Of a DNA stretch of 64,000 nucleotides, positions 12,663-24,600 are shown piece by piece. The stretch lies in contig OV050030.1 in NCBI GenBank assembly GCA_920105625.2, positions 254,851,889 to 254,915,888 on the forward strand, in the 5' to 3' direction. The notes beneath the pieces are model-generated. The model saw only the letters and a list, made by a program, of their open reading frames with translations, was not told where the DNA came from and made no database searches. Each line of letters starts with the position of its first letter. The stretch's first letter is position 1. The stretch comes from Clusia tigrina. Taxonomy: Eukaryota; Arthropoda; Insecta; Diptera; Clusiidae. Position numbers and translations under genes: made by a program.

Positions 12663-12849
12663 TTTGGGGCTCTTGGGTAGCATAGCTTTGAGCGATATCT
12701 TAAATTAACAAGAGGCTCGAGTACTTAATTGTTACAAAATTTCAAGGTTTTATAACGCTCCAGTAAAAAGTTACAAGCATTTGTAAGTTGCAAACTTTGA
12801 TAGGTGTAGTATAGAAGTTAGGGCCATTTGAAGTTTTATCAGTGTTTGA
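12663..12849. repeat. 187-bp monomer with 9-bp deletion (copy 3)
   Basis: Same signature as the units at 6609 and 11300, one 7-mer period (1,363 bp) after copy 2. The neighbouring upstream monomer here carries TGTTGTAAAG instead of TGTTGCAAAG, a change that arose after the duplication. Confidence 0.93.
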
Positions 12850-13106
12850 TCTGGGACTCAAGGGTAGCATAGCTTTGAGCGATAGCTTAAATTGACAAGA
12901 GGCTCGAGTACTTTATTGTCACAAAATTTCAAGGTTTTATGACGCTCCAGTAAAAAGTTACAAGCATTTGTATGTTGCAAGCTTTGATAGGTGTATGACG
13001 TACCGTATAGAAGTTAGGGCCATTTGAAGTTTTATCAGTGTTTGATTTGGGACTCAAGGGTAGCATAGCTTTGAGCGATAGCTTAAATTGACAAGAGGCT
13101 CGAGTA

Positions 13107-16100
13107 CTTTATTGTTACAAAACTTTAAGGTTTTATGACGCTCCAGTAAAGAGTTACAAGCATTTGTTTGTTGCAAACTTTGATAGGTGTAGGACATACC
13201 GTATAGAAGTTAGGGCCATTTGAAGTTTTATCAGTGTTTGATTTGGGACTCAAGGGTAGCATAGATTTGAGAGAAAGCTTAAATTGACAAGAGGCTCGAG
13301 TACTTTATTGTTACAAAATTTCAAGGTTTTATGACGCTCCAGTAAAAAGTTACAATCATTTGTATGTTGCACACTTTGATAGGTGTAGGACGTACCGTAT
13401 AGAAGTTAGAGCCATTTGAAGTTTTATTAGTGTTTGATTTGGGACTCAAGGGTAGCATAGCTTTGAGTGATAGCTTAAATTGACAAGAGGCTCGAGTACT
13501 TTATTGTTACAAAATTTCAAGGTTTTATGACGCTCTAGTAAAAAGTTACAAGCATTTGTATGTTGCAAACTTTGATAGGTGTAGGACGTACCGTATAGAA
13601 GTTAGGGCCATTTGAAGTTTTATCAGTGTTTGATTTGGGACTCAAGGGTAGCATAGCTTTGAGCGATTGCTTAAATTGACAAGAGGCTCGAGTACTTTAT
13701 TGTTACAAAATTTCAAGGTTTTATGATGCTCCAGTAAAAAGTTACAAGCATTTGTATGTTGCAAACTTTGATAGGTGTAGGACGTACCGTATAGAAGTTA
13801 GGGCCATTTGAAGTTTTATCAGTGTTTGATTTGGGTCTCAAGGGTAGCATAGATTTGAGCGAAAGCTTAAATTGACAAGAGGATCGAGTACTTTATTGTT
13901 ACAAAATTTCAAGGTTTTATGACGCTCTAGTAAAAAGTTACAAGCATTTGTATGTTGCAAACTTTGATAGGTGTAGGACGTACCGTATAGAAGTTAGAGC
14001 CATTTGAAGTTTTATCAGTGTTTGATTTGGGACTCAAGGGTAGCATAGCTTTGAGCGATTGCTTAAATTGACAAGAGGCTCGAGTACTTTATTGTTACAA
14101 AATTTCAAGGTTTTATGACGCTCCAGTAAAAAGTTACAAGCATTTGTATGTTGCAAACTTTGATAGGTGTAGGACGTACCGTATAGAAGTTAGGGCCATT
14201 TGAAGTTTTATCAGTGTTTGATTTGGGACTCAAGGGAAGCATAGATTTGAGCGAAAGCTTAAATTGACAAGAGGCTCGAGCACTTTATTGTTACAAAATT
14301 TCAAGGTTTTATGACGCTCTAGTAAAAAGTTACAAGCATTTGTATGTTGCAAACTTTGATAGGTGTAGGACGTACCGTATAGAAGTTAGGGCCATTTGAA
14401 GTTTTATCAGTGTTTGATTTGGGGCTCTTGGGTAGCATAGCTTTGAGCGATATCTTAAATTGACAAGAGGCTCGAGTACTTAATTGTTACAAAATTTCAA
14501 GGTTTTATGACGCTCCAGTAAAAAGTTACAAGCATTTGTATGTTGCAAACTTTGATAGGTGTAGGACGTACCGTATAGAAGTTAGGGCCATTTGAAGTTT
14601 TATCAGTGTTTGATTTGGGACTCAAGGGTAGCATAGCTTTGAGCGATAGCTTAAATTGACAAAGGCTCGAGTACTTTATTGTTACAAAATTTCAAGGTTT
14701 TATGACGCACCAGTAAAAAGTTACAAGCATTTGTATGTTGCAAACTTTGATAGGTGTAGGACGTACCGTATAGAAGTTATGGCCATTTGAAGTTTTATCA
14801 GTGTTTGATTTGGAGCTCTAGGGCAGCATAGCTTTGAGCGATAGCTTAAATTGACAAGAGGCTCGAGTACTTTATTGTTACAAAACTTTAAGGTTTTATG
14901 ACGCTCCAGTAAAGAGTTACAAGCATTTGTTTGTTGCAAACTTTGATAGGTGTAGGACATACCGTATAGAAGTTAGGGCCATTTGAAGTTTTATCAGTGT
15001 TTGATTTGGGACTCAAGGGTAGCATAGATTTGAGAGAAAGCTTAAATTGACAAGAGGCTCGAGTACTTTATTGTTACAAAATTTCAAGGTTTTATGACGC
15101 TCCAGTAAAAAGTTACAATCATTTGTATGTTGCACACTTTGATAGGTGTAGGACGTACCGTATAGAAGTTAGAGCCATTTGAAGTTTTATTAGTGTTTGA
15201 TTTGGGACTCAAGGGTAGCATAGCTTTGAGTGATAGCTTAAATTGACAAGAGGCTCGAGTACTTTATTGTTACAAAATTTCAAGGTTTTATGACGCTCTA
15301 GTAAAAAGTTACAAGCATTTGTATGTTGCAAACTTTGATAGGTGTAGGACGTACCGTATAGAAGTTAGGGCCATTTGAAGTTTTATCAGTGTTTGATTTG
15401 GGACTCAAGGGTAGCATAGCTTTGAGCGATTGCTTAAATTGACAAGAGGCTCGAGTACTTTATTGTTACAAAATTTCAAGGTTTTATGATGCTCCAGTAA
15501 AAAGTTACAAGCATTTGTATGTTGCAAACTTTGATAGGTGTAGGACGTACCGTATAGAAGTTAGGGCCATTTGAAGTTTTATCAGTGTTTGATTTGGGTC
15601 TCAAGGGTAGCATAGATTTGAGCGAAAGCTTAAATTGACAAGAGGCTCGAGTACTTTATTGTTACAAAATTTCAAGGTTTTATGACGCTCTAGTAAAAAG
15701 TTACAAGCATTTGTATGTTGCAAACTTTGATAGGTGTAGGACGTACCGTATAGAAGTTAGAGCCATTTGAAGTTTTATCAGTGTTTGATTTGGGACTCAA
15801 GGGTAGCATAGCTTTGAGCGATTGCTTAAATTGACAAGAGGCTCGAGTACTTTATTGTTACAAAATTTCAAGGTTTTATGACGCTCCAGTAAAAAGTTAC
15901 AAGCATTTGTATGTTGCAAACTTTGATAGGTGTAGGACGTACCGTATAGAAGTTAGGGCCATTTGAAGTTTTATCAGTGTTTGATTTGGGACTCAAGGGA
16001 AGCATAGATTTGAGCGAAAGCTTAAATTGACAAGAGGCTCGAGCACTTTATTGTTACAAAATTTCAAGGTTTTATGACGCTCTAGTAAAAAGTTACAAGC

Positions 16101-16632
16101 ATTTGTATGTTGCAAACTTTGATAGGTGTAGGACGTACCGTATAGAAGTTAGGGCCATTTGAAGTTTTATCAGTGTTTGATTTGGGGCTCTTGGGTAGCA
16201 TAGCTTTGAGCGATATCTTAAATTGACAAGAGGCTCGAGTACTTAATTGTTACAAAATTTCAAGGTTTTATGACGCTCCAGTAAAAAGTTACAAGCATTT
16301 GTATGTTGCAAACTTTGATAGGTGTAGGACGTACCGTATAGAAGTTAGGGCCATTTGAAGTTTTATCAGTGTTTGATTTGGGACTCAAGGGTAGCATAGC
16401 TTTGAGCGATAGCTTAAATTGACAAAGGCTCGAGTACTTTATTGTTACAAAATTTCAAGGTTTTATGACGCACCAGTAAAAAGTTACAAGCATTTGTATG
16501 TTGCAAACTTTGATAGGTGTAGGAAGTACCGTATAGAAGTTATGGCCATTTGAAGTTTTATCATTGTTTGATTTGGAGCTCTAGGGCAGCATAGCTTTGA
16601 GCGATAGCTTAAATTGACAAGAGGCTCGAGTA
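13107..16632. repeat. 9-monomer tandem duplication, period 1,763 bp
   Basis: Marker pairs 1,763 bp apart include ACAAAACTTTAAGG (near 13118 and 14881), GAGAGAAAGC monomers (13242 and 15005), TTTGGGTCTC (near 13832 and 15595), GGGAAGC with GAGCAC (14222 and 15985), TTTGGGGCTCTTGGG (14418 and 16181) and TTTGGAGCTC (14809 and 16572). The junction is inside a monomer near 14870: sequence before it matches 16.63 kb and sequence after it matches 13.11 kb. That is the expected form of a tandem duplication by unequal exchange. Confidence 0.88.
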
Positions 16633-17355
16633 CTTTATTGGTTCAAAATTTCAAGGTTTTATGACGCTCCAGTAAAAAGTTACAAGCATTTGTATGTTGC
16701 AAACTTTGATAGGTGTAGGACGTACCATACAGAAGTTGGGGCCATTTGACGTTTTATCAGTGTTTGATTTGGGACTTAAGGGTAGCATAGCTTTGAGCGA
16801 TAGCTTAAATTGACAAGAGGCTCAAGTACTTTATTGTTACATGATTTCAAGGTTTTATGACGCTCCAGTAAAAAGTTACAAACATTTGTATGTTGCAAAC
16901 TTTGATAGGTGTAGGACGTACCGTATAGAAGTTAGGCCCATTTGAAGTTTTATCAGTGTTTGATTTGGGACTCAAGGGTAGCATAGCTTTGAGCGATAGC
17001 TTAAATTGACAAGAGGCTCGAGTACTTTATTGTTACAAAATTTCAAGGTTTTATGACGCTCCAGTATAAAGTTACAAGCATTTGTATGTTGCAAACTATG
17101 ATAGGTGTAGGACGTACCGTATAGAAGTTAGGGCCATTTGAAGTTTTATCAGTGTTTGATTTGGGACTCATGGGTAGCATAGCTTTGAGCGATAGCTTAA
17201 ATTGACAAGAGGCTCGAGTACTTTATTGTTACAAAATTTCAAGGTTTTATGACGCACCAGTAAAAAGTTACAAGCATTTGTATGTTGCAAACTTTGATAG
17301 GTGTATGACGTACCGTATAGAAGTTAGGGCCATTTGAAGTTTTATCAGTGTTTGA

Positions 17356-17505
17356 TTTGGGACTCAAGGGTAGCATAGCTTTGAGCGATATCTTAAATTG
17401 ACAAGAGGCTCGAGTACTTTATTGTTACAAAGTTTCAAGGTTTTATGACGCTCCGTACCGTACCGTATAGAAGTTAGGGCCATTTGAAGTTTCATCAGTG
17501 TTTGA
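17356..17505. repeat. Truncated 150-bp monomer (copy 2)
   Basis: GACGCTCC at about 17448 is followed directly by GTACCGTACCGTATAG, the same 51-bp loss and 5-bp gain as at 2349. The left half has ACAAAGTTTCAAGG, shared with the copies at 18682, 20792 and 22119. The following monomer begins TTTGGGACTCATGGG. Confidence 0.95.
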
Positions 17506-18681
17506 TTTGGGACTCATGGGTAGCATAGCTTTGAGCGATAGCTTAAATTGACAAGAGGCTCGAGTACTTTATTGTTACAAAATTTCAAGGTTTTATGACG
17601 CACCAGTAAAAAGTTAAGAGCATTTGTATGTTGCAAACTTTGATAGGTGTAGGACGTACCGTATAGAAGTTATGGCCATTTGAAGTTTTATCAGTGTTTG
17701 ATTTGGGACTCAAGGATAGCATAGCTTTGAGCGATAGCATAAATTGACAAGAGGCTCGAGTACGTTATTGTTACAAAATTTCAAGGTTTTATGACGCTCC
17801 AGTAAAAAGTTATAAGCATATGTATGTTGCAAACTTTGATAGGTGTAGGACGTACCGTATAGAAGTTAAGGCCATTTGAAGTTTTATCAGTGTTTGATTT
17901 GGGACTCTAGGGCAGCATAGCTTTGAGCGATAGCTTAAATTGACAAGAGGCTCGAGTACTTTATTGGTTCAAAATTTCAAGGTTTTATGACGCTCCAGTA
18001 AAAAGTTACAAGCATTTGTATGTTGCAAACTTTGATAGGTGTAGGACGTACCGTATAGAAGTTAGGGCCATTTGAAGTTTTATCAGTGTTTGATTTGGGA
18101 CTGAAGGGTAGCATAGCTTTGAGCGATAGCTTAAATTGACAAGAGGCTCAAGTACTTTATTGTTACAAGATTTCAAGGTTTTATGACGCTCCAGTTAAAA
18201 GTTACAAGCACTTGTATGTTGCAAACTTTGATAGGTGTAGGACGTACCGTATAGAAGTTAGGGCCCTTTGAAGTTTTATCAGTGTTTGATTTGGGACTCA
18301 AGGGTAGCATAGCTTTGAGCGATAGCTTAAATTGACAAGAGGCTCGAGTACTTTATTGTTAAAAAATTTCAAGGTTTTATGACGCTCCAGTATAAAGTTA
18401 CAAGCATTTGTATGTTGCAAACTATGATAGGTGTAGGACGTACCGTATAGAAGTTAGGGCCATTTGAAGTTTTATCAGTGTTTGATTTGGGACTCATGGG
18501 TAGCATAGCTTTGAGCGATAGCTTAAATTGACAAGAGGCTCGAGTACTTTATTGTTACAGAATTTCAAGGTTTTATGACGCACTAGTAAAAAGTTACAAG
18601 CATTTGTATGTTGCAAACTTTGATAGGTGTATGACGTACCGTATAGAAGTTAGGGCCATTTGAAGTTTTATCAGTGTTTGA

Positions 18682-18831
18682 TTTGGGACTCAAGGGTAGC
18701 ATAGCTTTGAGCGATAGCTTAAATTGACAAGAGGCTCGAGTACTTTATTGTTACAAAGTTTCAAGGTTTTATGACGCTCCGTACCGTACCGTATAGAAGT
18801 TAGGGCCATTTGAAGTTTTATCAGTGTTTGA
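18682..18831. repeat. Truncated 150-bp monomer (copy 3)
   Basis: Same junction (GCTCC joined to GTACCGTACCGTATAG) and same ACAAAGTTTC marker as the unit 1,326 bp upstream. It is followed by a TTTGGGACTCATGGG monomer. Confidence 0.95.
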
Positions 18832-20007
18832 TTTGGGACTCATGGGTAGCATAGCTTTGAGCGATAGCTTAAATTGACAAGAGGCTCGAGTACTTTATTG
18901 TTACAAAATTTCAAGGTTTTATGACGCACCAGTAAAAAGTTAAGAGCATTTGTATGTTGCAAACTTTGATAGGTGTAGGACGTACCGTATAGAAGTTATG
19001 GCCATTTGAAGTTTTATCAGTGTTTGATTTGGGACTCAAGGATAGCATAGCTTTGAGCGATAGCATAAATTGACAAGAGGCTCGAGTACGTTATTGTTAC
19101 AAAATTTCAAGGTTTTATGACGCTCCAGTAAAAAGTTATAAGCATATGTATGTTGCAAACTTTGATAGGTGTAGGACGTACCGTATAGAAGTTAAGGCCA
19201 TTTGAAGTTTTATCAGTGTTTGATTTGGGACTCTAGGGCAGCATAGCTTTGAGCGATAGCTTCAATTGACAAGAGGCTCGAGTACTTTATTGGTTCAAAA
19301 TTTCAAGGTTTTATGACGCTCCAGTAAAAAGTTACAAGCATTTGTATGTTGCAAACTTTGATAGGTGTAGGACGTACCGTATAGAAGTTAGGGCCATTTG
19401 AAGTTTTATCAGTGTTTGATTTGGGACTGAAGGGTAGCATAGCTTTGAGCGATAGCTTAAATTGACAAGAGGCTCAAGTACTTTATTGTTACAAGATTTC
19501 AAGGTTTTATGACGCTCCAGTTAAAAGTTACAAGCACTTGTATGTTGCAAACTTTGATAGGTGTAGGACGTACCGTATAGAAGTTAGGGCCGTTTGAAGT
19601 TTTATCAGTGTTTGATTTGGGACTCAAGGGTAGCATAGCTTTGAGCGATAGCTTAAATTGACAAGAGGCTCGAGTACGTTATTGTTACAAAATTTCAAGG
19701 TTTTATGACGCTCCAGTAAAAAGTTATAAGCATATGTATGTTGCAAACTTTGATAGGTGTAGGACGTACCGTATAGAAGTTAAGGCCATTTGAAGTTTTA
19801 TCAGTGTTTGATTTGGGACTCTAGGGCAGCATAGCTTTGAGCGATAGCTTAAATTGACAAGAGGCTCGAGTACTTTATTGGTTCAAAATTTCAAGGTTTT
19901 ATGACGCTCCAGTAAAAAGTTACAAGCATTTGTATGTTGCATACTTTGATAGGTGTAGGACGTACCGTATAGAAGTTAGGGCCATTTGAAGTTTTATCAG
20001 TGTTTGA

Positions 20008-20791
20008 TTTGGGACTGAAGGGTAGCATAGCTTTGAGCGATAGCTTAAATTGACAAGAGGCTCAAGTACTTTATTGTTACAAAATTTCAAGGTTTTATGA
20101 CGCTCCAGTATAAAGTTACAAGCATTTGTATGTTGCAAACTATGATAGGTGTAGGCCGTACCGTATAGAAGTTAGGGCCATTTGAAGTTTTATCAGTGTT
20201 TGATTTGGGACTCATGGGTAGCATAGCTTTGAGCGATAGCTTAAATTGACAAGAGGCTCGAGTACTTTATTGTTACAGAATTTCAAGGTTTTATGACGCA
20301 CTAGTAAAAAGTTACAAGCATTTGTATGTTGCAAACTTTGATAGGTGTAGGACGTACCGTATAGAAGTTAGGGCCATTTGAAGTTTTATCAGTGTTTGAT
20401 TTGGGACTGAAGGGTAGCATAGCTTTGAGCGATAGCTTAAATTGACAAGAGGCTCGAGTACTTTATTGTTACAAAATTTCAAGGTTTTATGACGCTCCAG
20501 TATAAAGTTACAAGCATTTGTATGTTGCAAACTATGATAGGTGTAGGCCGTACCGTATAGAAGTTAGGGCCATTTGAAGTTTTATCAGTGTTTGATTTGG
20601 GACTCATGGGTAGCATAGCTTTGAGCGATAGCTTAAATTGACAAGAGGCTCGAGTACTTTATTGTTACAGAATTTCAAGGTTTTATGACGCACTAGTAAA
20701 AAGTTACAAGCATTTGTATGTTGCAAACTTTGATAGGTGTATGACGTACCGTATAGAAGTTAGGGCCATTTGAAGTTTTATCAGTGTTTGA
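20008..20791. repeat. Dimer higher-order repeat, two copies, period 392 bp
   Basis: TTTGGGACTGAAGGG monomers at 20008 and 20400 alternate with TTTGGGACTCATGGG monomers at 20204 and 20596. Shared details include GTATAAAGTTAC, AACTATGATAGG, AGGCCGTACC and GACGCACTAG. The two dimers are nearly identical, pointing to a recent local duplication. It is the smallest HOR seen in the window. Confidence 0.88.
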
Positions 20792-20941
20792 TTTGGGACT
20801 CAAGGGTAGCATAGCTTTGAGCGATAGCTTAAATTGACAAGAGGCTCGAGTACTTTATTGTTACAAAGTTTCAAGGTTTTATGACGCTCCGTACCGTACC
20901 GTATAGAAGTTAGGGCCATTTGAAGTTTTATCAGTGTTTGA
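20792..20941. repeat. Truncated 150-bp monomer (copy 4)
   Basis: Same junction and ACAAAGTTTC marker. It lies 2,110 bp after copy 3, that is one 1,326-bp HOR plus four extra 196-bp units. This fits the inserted monomers at 19.6-20.8 kb. Confidence 0.95.
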
Positions 20942-22118
20942 TTTGGGACTCATGGGTAGCATAGCTTTGAGCGATAGCTTAAATTGACAAGAGGCTCGAG
21001 TACTTTATTGTTACAAAATTTCAAGGTTTTATGACGCACCAGTAAAAAGTTAAGAGCATTTGTATGTTGCAAACTTTGATAGGTGTAGGACGTACCGTAT
21101 AGAAGTTATGGCCATTTGAAGTTTTATCAGTGTTTGATTTGGGACTCAAGGATAGCATAGCTTTGAGCGATAGCATAAATTGACAAGAGGCTCGAGTACG
21201 TTATTGTTACAAAATTTCAAGGTTTTATGACGCTCCAGTAAAAAGTTATAAGCATATGTATGTTGCAAACTTTGATAGGTGTAGGACGTACCGTATAGAA
21301 GTTAAGGCCATTTGAAGTTTTATCAGTGTTTGATTTGGGACTCTAGGGCAGCATAGCTTTGAGCGATAGCTTAAATTGACAAGAGGCTCGAGTACTTTAT
21401 TGGTTCAAAATTTCAAGGTTTTATGACGCTCCAGTAAAAAGTTACAAGCATTTGTATGTTGCAAACTTTGATAGGTGTAGGACGTACCGTATAGAAGTTA
21501 GGGCCATTTGAAGTTTTATCAGTGTTTGATTTGGGACTGAAGGGTAGCATAGCTTTGAGCGATAGCTTAAATTGACAAGAGGCTCAAGTACTTTATTGTT
21601 ACAAGATTTCAAGGTTTTATGACGCTCCAGTTAAAAGTTACAAGCACTTGTATGTTGCAAACTTTGATAGGTGTAGGACGTACCGTATAGAAGTTAGGGC
21701 CCTTTGAAGTTTTATCAGTGTTTGATTTGGGACTCAAGGATAGCATAGCTTTGAGCGATAGCTTAAATTGACAAGAGGCTCGAGTACTTTATTGTTACAA
21801 AATTTCAAGGTTTTATGACGCTCCAGTAAAAAGTTACAAGCATTTGTATGTTGCAAACTTTTGATAGGTGTAGGACGTACCGTATAGAAATTATGGCCAT
21901 TTGAAGTTTTATCAGTGTTTGATTTGGGACTCAAGGGTAGCATAGCTTTGAGCGATAGCTTAAATTGTCAAGAGGCTCGAGTACTTTATTGTTACAAAAT
22001 TTCAAGGTTTTATGACGCTCCAGTAAAAAGTTACAAGCATTTGTATGTTGCAAACTTTGATAGGTGTAGGACGTATCGTATAGAAGTTAGGGCCATTTGA
22101 AGTTTTATCAGTGTTTGA

Positions 22119-22268
22119 TTTGGGACTCAAGGGTAGCATAGCTTTGAGCGATAGCTTAAATTGACAAGAGGCTCGAGTACTTTCTTGTTACAAAGTTTCA
22201 AGGTTTTATGACGCTCCGTACCGTACCGTATAGATGTTAGGGCCATTTGAAGTTTTATCAGTGTTTGA
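22119..22268. repeat. Truncated 150-bp monomer (copy 5)
   Basis: Same deletion junction as the block at 17-21 kb, 1,327 bp after copy 4. However, it is followed by a TTTGGCACTCAAGGGCAGC monomer and then a unit with AACTTTTGATAGG, the same order seen after the truncated monomer at 2.4 kb. Private changes include TACTTTCTTG and TATAGATGTTAG. Confidence 0.95.
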
Positions 22269-24600
22269 TTTGGCACTCAAGGGCAGCATAGCTTTGTGCG
22301 ATAGCTTAAATTGACAAGAGGCTCGAGTACTTTATTGTTACAAAATTTCAAGGTTTTATGACGCTCCAGTAAAAAGTTACAAGCATTTGTATGTTGCAAA
22401 CTTTTGATAGGTGTAGGACTTACCGTATAGAAGTTAGGGCCATTTGAAGTTTTATCAGTGTTTGATTTGGGACTCATGGGTAGCAGAGCTTTGAGCGATA
22501 GCTTAAATTGACAAGAGGCTCGAGTACTTTATTGTTACAAAATTTCAAGGTTTTATGACGCTCCAGTAAAAAGTTACAAGCATTTGTATGTTGCAAAATT
22601 TGATAGGTGTAGGACGTACCGTATAGAAGTTAGGGCCATTTGAAGTTTTATCATTGTTTGATTTGGGACTCAAGGGTAGCATAGCTGTGAGCGATAGCTT
22701 AAGTTGACAAGAGGCTCAAGTACTTTACTGTAACAAAATTTCAAGGTTTTATGACGCTCAAGTAAAAAGTTACAAGCATTTGTATGTTGCAAAGTTTGAT
22801 AGGTGCAGGACGTACCGTATAGAAGTTAGGGCCATTTGAAGTTTTATCAGTGTTTGATTTGGGACTCAATGGTAGCATAGCTTTGAGCGATAGCTTAAAT
22901 TGACAAGAGGCTCGAGTACTTAATTGTTACAAAATTTCAAGGTTTTATGACGCTCCAGTAAAAAGTTACAAGCATTTGTATGTTGCAAACTTTGATAGTT
23001 GTAGGACGTACCATATAGAAGTTAGGGCCATTTGAAGTTTTATCAGTGTTTGATTTGAGACTCAAGGGTAGCATAGCTTTGTGCGATAGATTAAATTGAC
23101 AAGAGGCTCGAGTACTTTATTGGTTCAAAATTTCAAGGTTTTATGACGCTCCAGTAAAAAGTTACAAGCATTTGTATGTTGCAAACTTTGATAGGTGTAG
23201 GACGTACCGTATAGAAGTTATGGCTATTTGAAGTTTTATCAGTGTTTGATTTGGGACTCAAGGGTAGCATAGTTTTGAGCGATAGCTTAAATTGACAAGA
23301 GGCTCGAGTACTTTATTGTTGCAAAATTTCAAGGTTTTATGACGCTCCAGTAAAAAGTTACAAGCATTTGTATGTTGCAAACTTTGATAAGTGTAGGACG
23401 TCCGTATAGAAGTTAGGGCCATTTGAAGTTTTATCAGTGTTTGATTTGGGACTCAAGGGTAGCATAGCTTTGAGCGATAGCTCAAATTGACAAGAGGCTC
23501 GAGTACTTTATTGTTACAAAATTTCAAGGTTTTATGACGCTCCAGTAAAAAGTTACAAGCATTTGTATGTTGCAAACTTTGATAGGTGTAGGACGTACCA
23601 TATAGAAGTTAGGGCCATTTGAAGTTTTATCATTGTTTGATTTGGGACTCAAGGGTAGCATAGATTTGAGCGATAGCTTAAATTGACAAGAGGCTCGAGT
23701 ACTTTACTGCAACAAAATTTCAAGGTTTTATGACGCTCCAGTAATAAGTTACAAGCATTTGTATGTTGCAAAGTTTGACAGATGCAGGACATACCGTATA
23801 GAAGTTAGGGCCATTTGAAGTTGTATCAGTGTTTGATTTGGGACTCAAGGGTAGCATAGCTTTGAGCGATAGCTTAAATTGACAAGAGGCTTGAGTACTT
23901 TATTGTTACAAAATTTCAAGGTTTTATGACGCTCCAGTAAAAAGTTACAAGCATTTGTATGTTGCAAACTTTGATAGTTGTAGGACGTACCATATAGAAG
24001 TTAGGGCTATTTGAAGTTTTATCAGTGTTTGATTTGGGACTCAAGGGTAGCATAGCTTGGAGCGATAGCTTAAATTTACAAGAGGCTCGAGTAATTTATT
24101 GTTTCAAAATGTCAAGGCTTTATGACGCTCCAGTATAAAGTTACAAGCATTTGTATGTTGCAAACTTTCATAGGTGTAGGACGTACCGTATAGAAGTTAG
24201 GGCCATTTGAAGTTTTATCAGTGTTTGATTTGGGACTCAAGGGTAGCATAGCTTTGAGTGAAAGCTTAAATTGACAAGAGGCTCGAGTACTTTATTGTTA
24301 CCAAATTTCAAGATTTTATGACGCTCCAGTAAAAAGTTACATGCATTTGTATGTTGCAAACTTTGATAGGTGTAGGACGTTTCGTATAGAAGTTAGGGCC
24401 ATTTGAAGTTTTATCAGTGTTTGATTTGGGACTCAAGGGTAGCATAGCTTGGAGCGATAGCTTAAATTTACAAGAGGCTCGAGTACTTTATTGTTTCAAA
24501 ATGTCAAGGTTTTATGACGCTCCAGTATAAAGTTACAAGCATTTGTATGTTGCAAACTTTCATAGGTGTAGGACGTACCATATAGAAGTTAGGGCCATTT
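22269..24600. repeat. Poorly ordered block of satellite monomers
   Basis: These ~12 monomers keep the 196-bp period but show no clean short HOR. One short local repeat is visible: the AGCTTGGAGCGATAGC with CAAGAGGCTCGAGTAATT/TACTT unit near 24.05 and 24.45 kb. Part of the block (from about 23.05 to 23.75 kb, starting TTTGAGACTC with TTGTGCGATAGATTAAA) reappears at 26.78-27.47 kb, offset 3,722 bp. Confidence 0.75.

Larger units (their letters stand above)
10517..13241. repeat. 7-monomer higher-order repeat, two copies, period ~1,362 bp
   Basis: GATTTGAGAGAAAGC monomers begin at 10517, 11879 and 13242. The unit with the 9-bp deletion lies at 11300 and 12663, and the rare change ACCGTATAAAAG lies near 11064 and 12426. 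The period is seven monomers minus about 10 bp, most of it the 9-bp deletion. A single equivalent unit is present at 5826-7187. Confidence 0.9.
17356..20007. repeat. 7-monomer higher-order repeat with truncated unit, period 1,326 bp
   Basis: Truncated monomers begin at 17356 and 18682. GAGTACGTTATTG occurs near 17761 and 19087, and other shared markers include GTTAAGAGC, AAGGATAGC, AAGCATATG and GGGACTGAAGGG. Seven monomers with one shortened by 46 bp predict 1,326 bp, as seen. The second copy is extended by an extra repeat of the GTACGTTATTG unit 588 bp on, near 19675. Confidence 0.88.
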
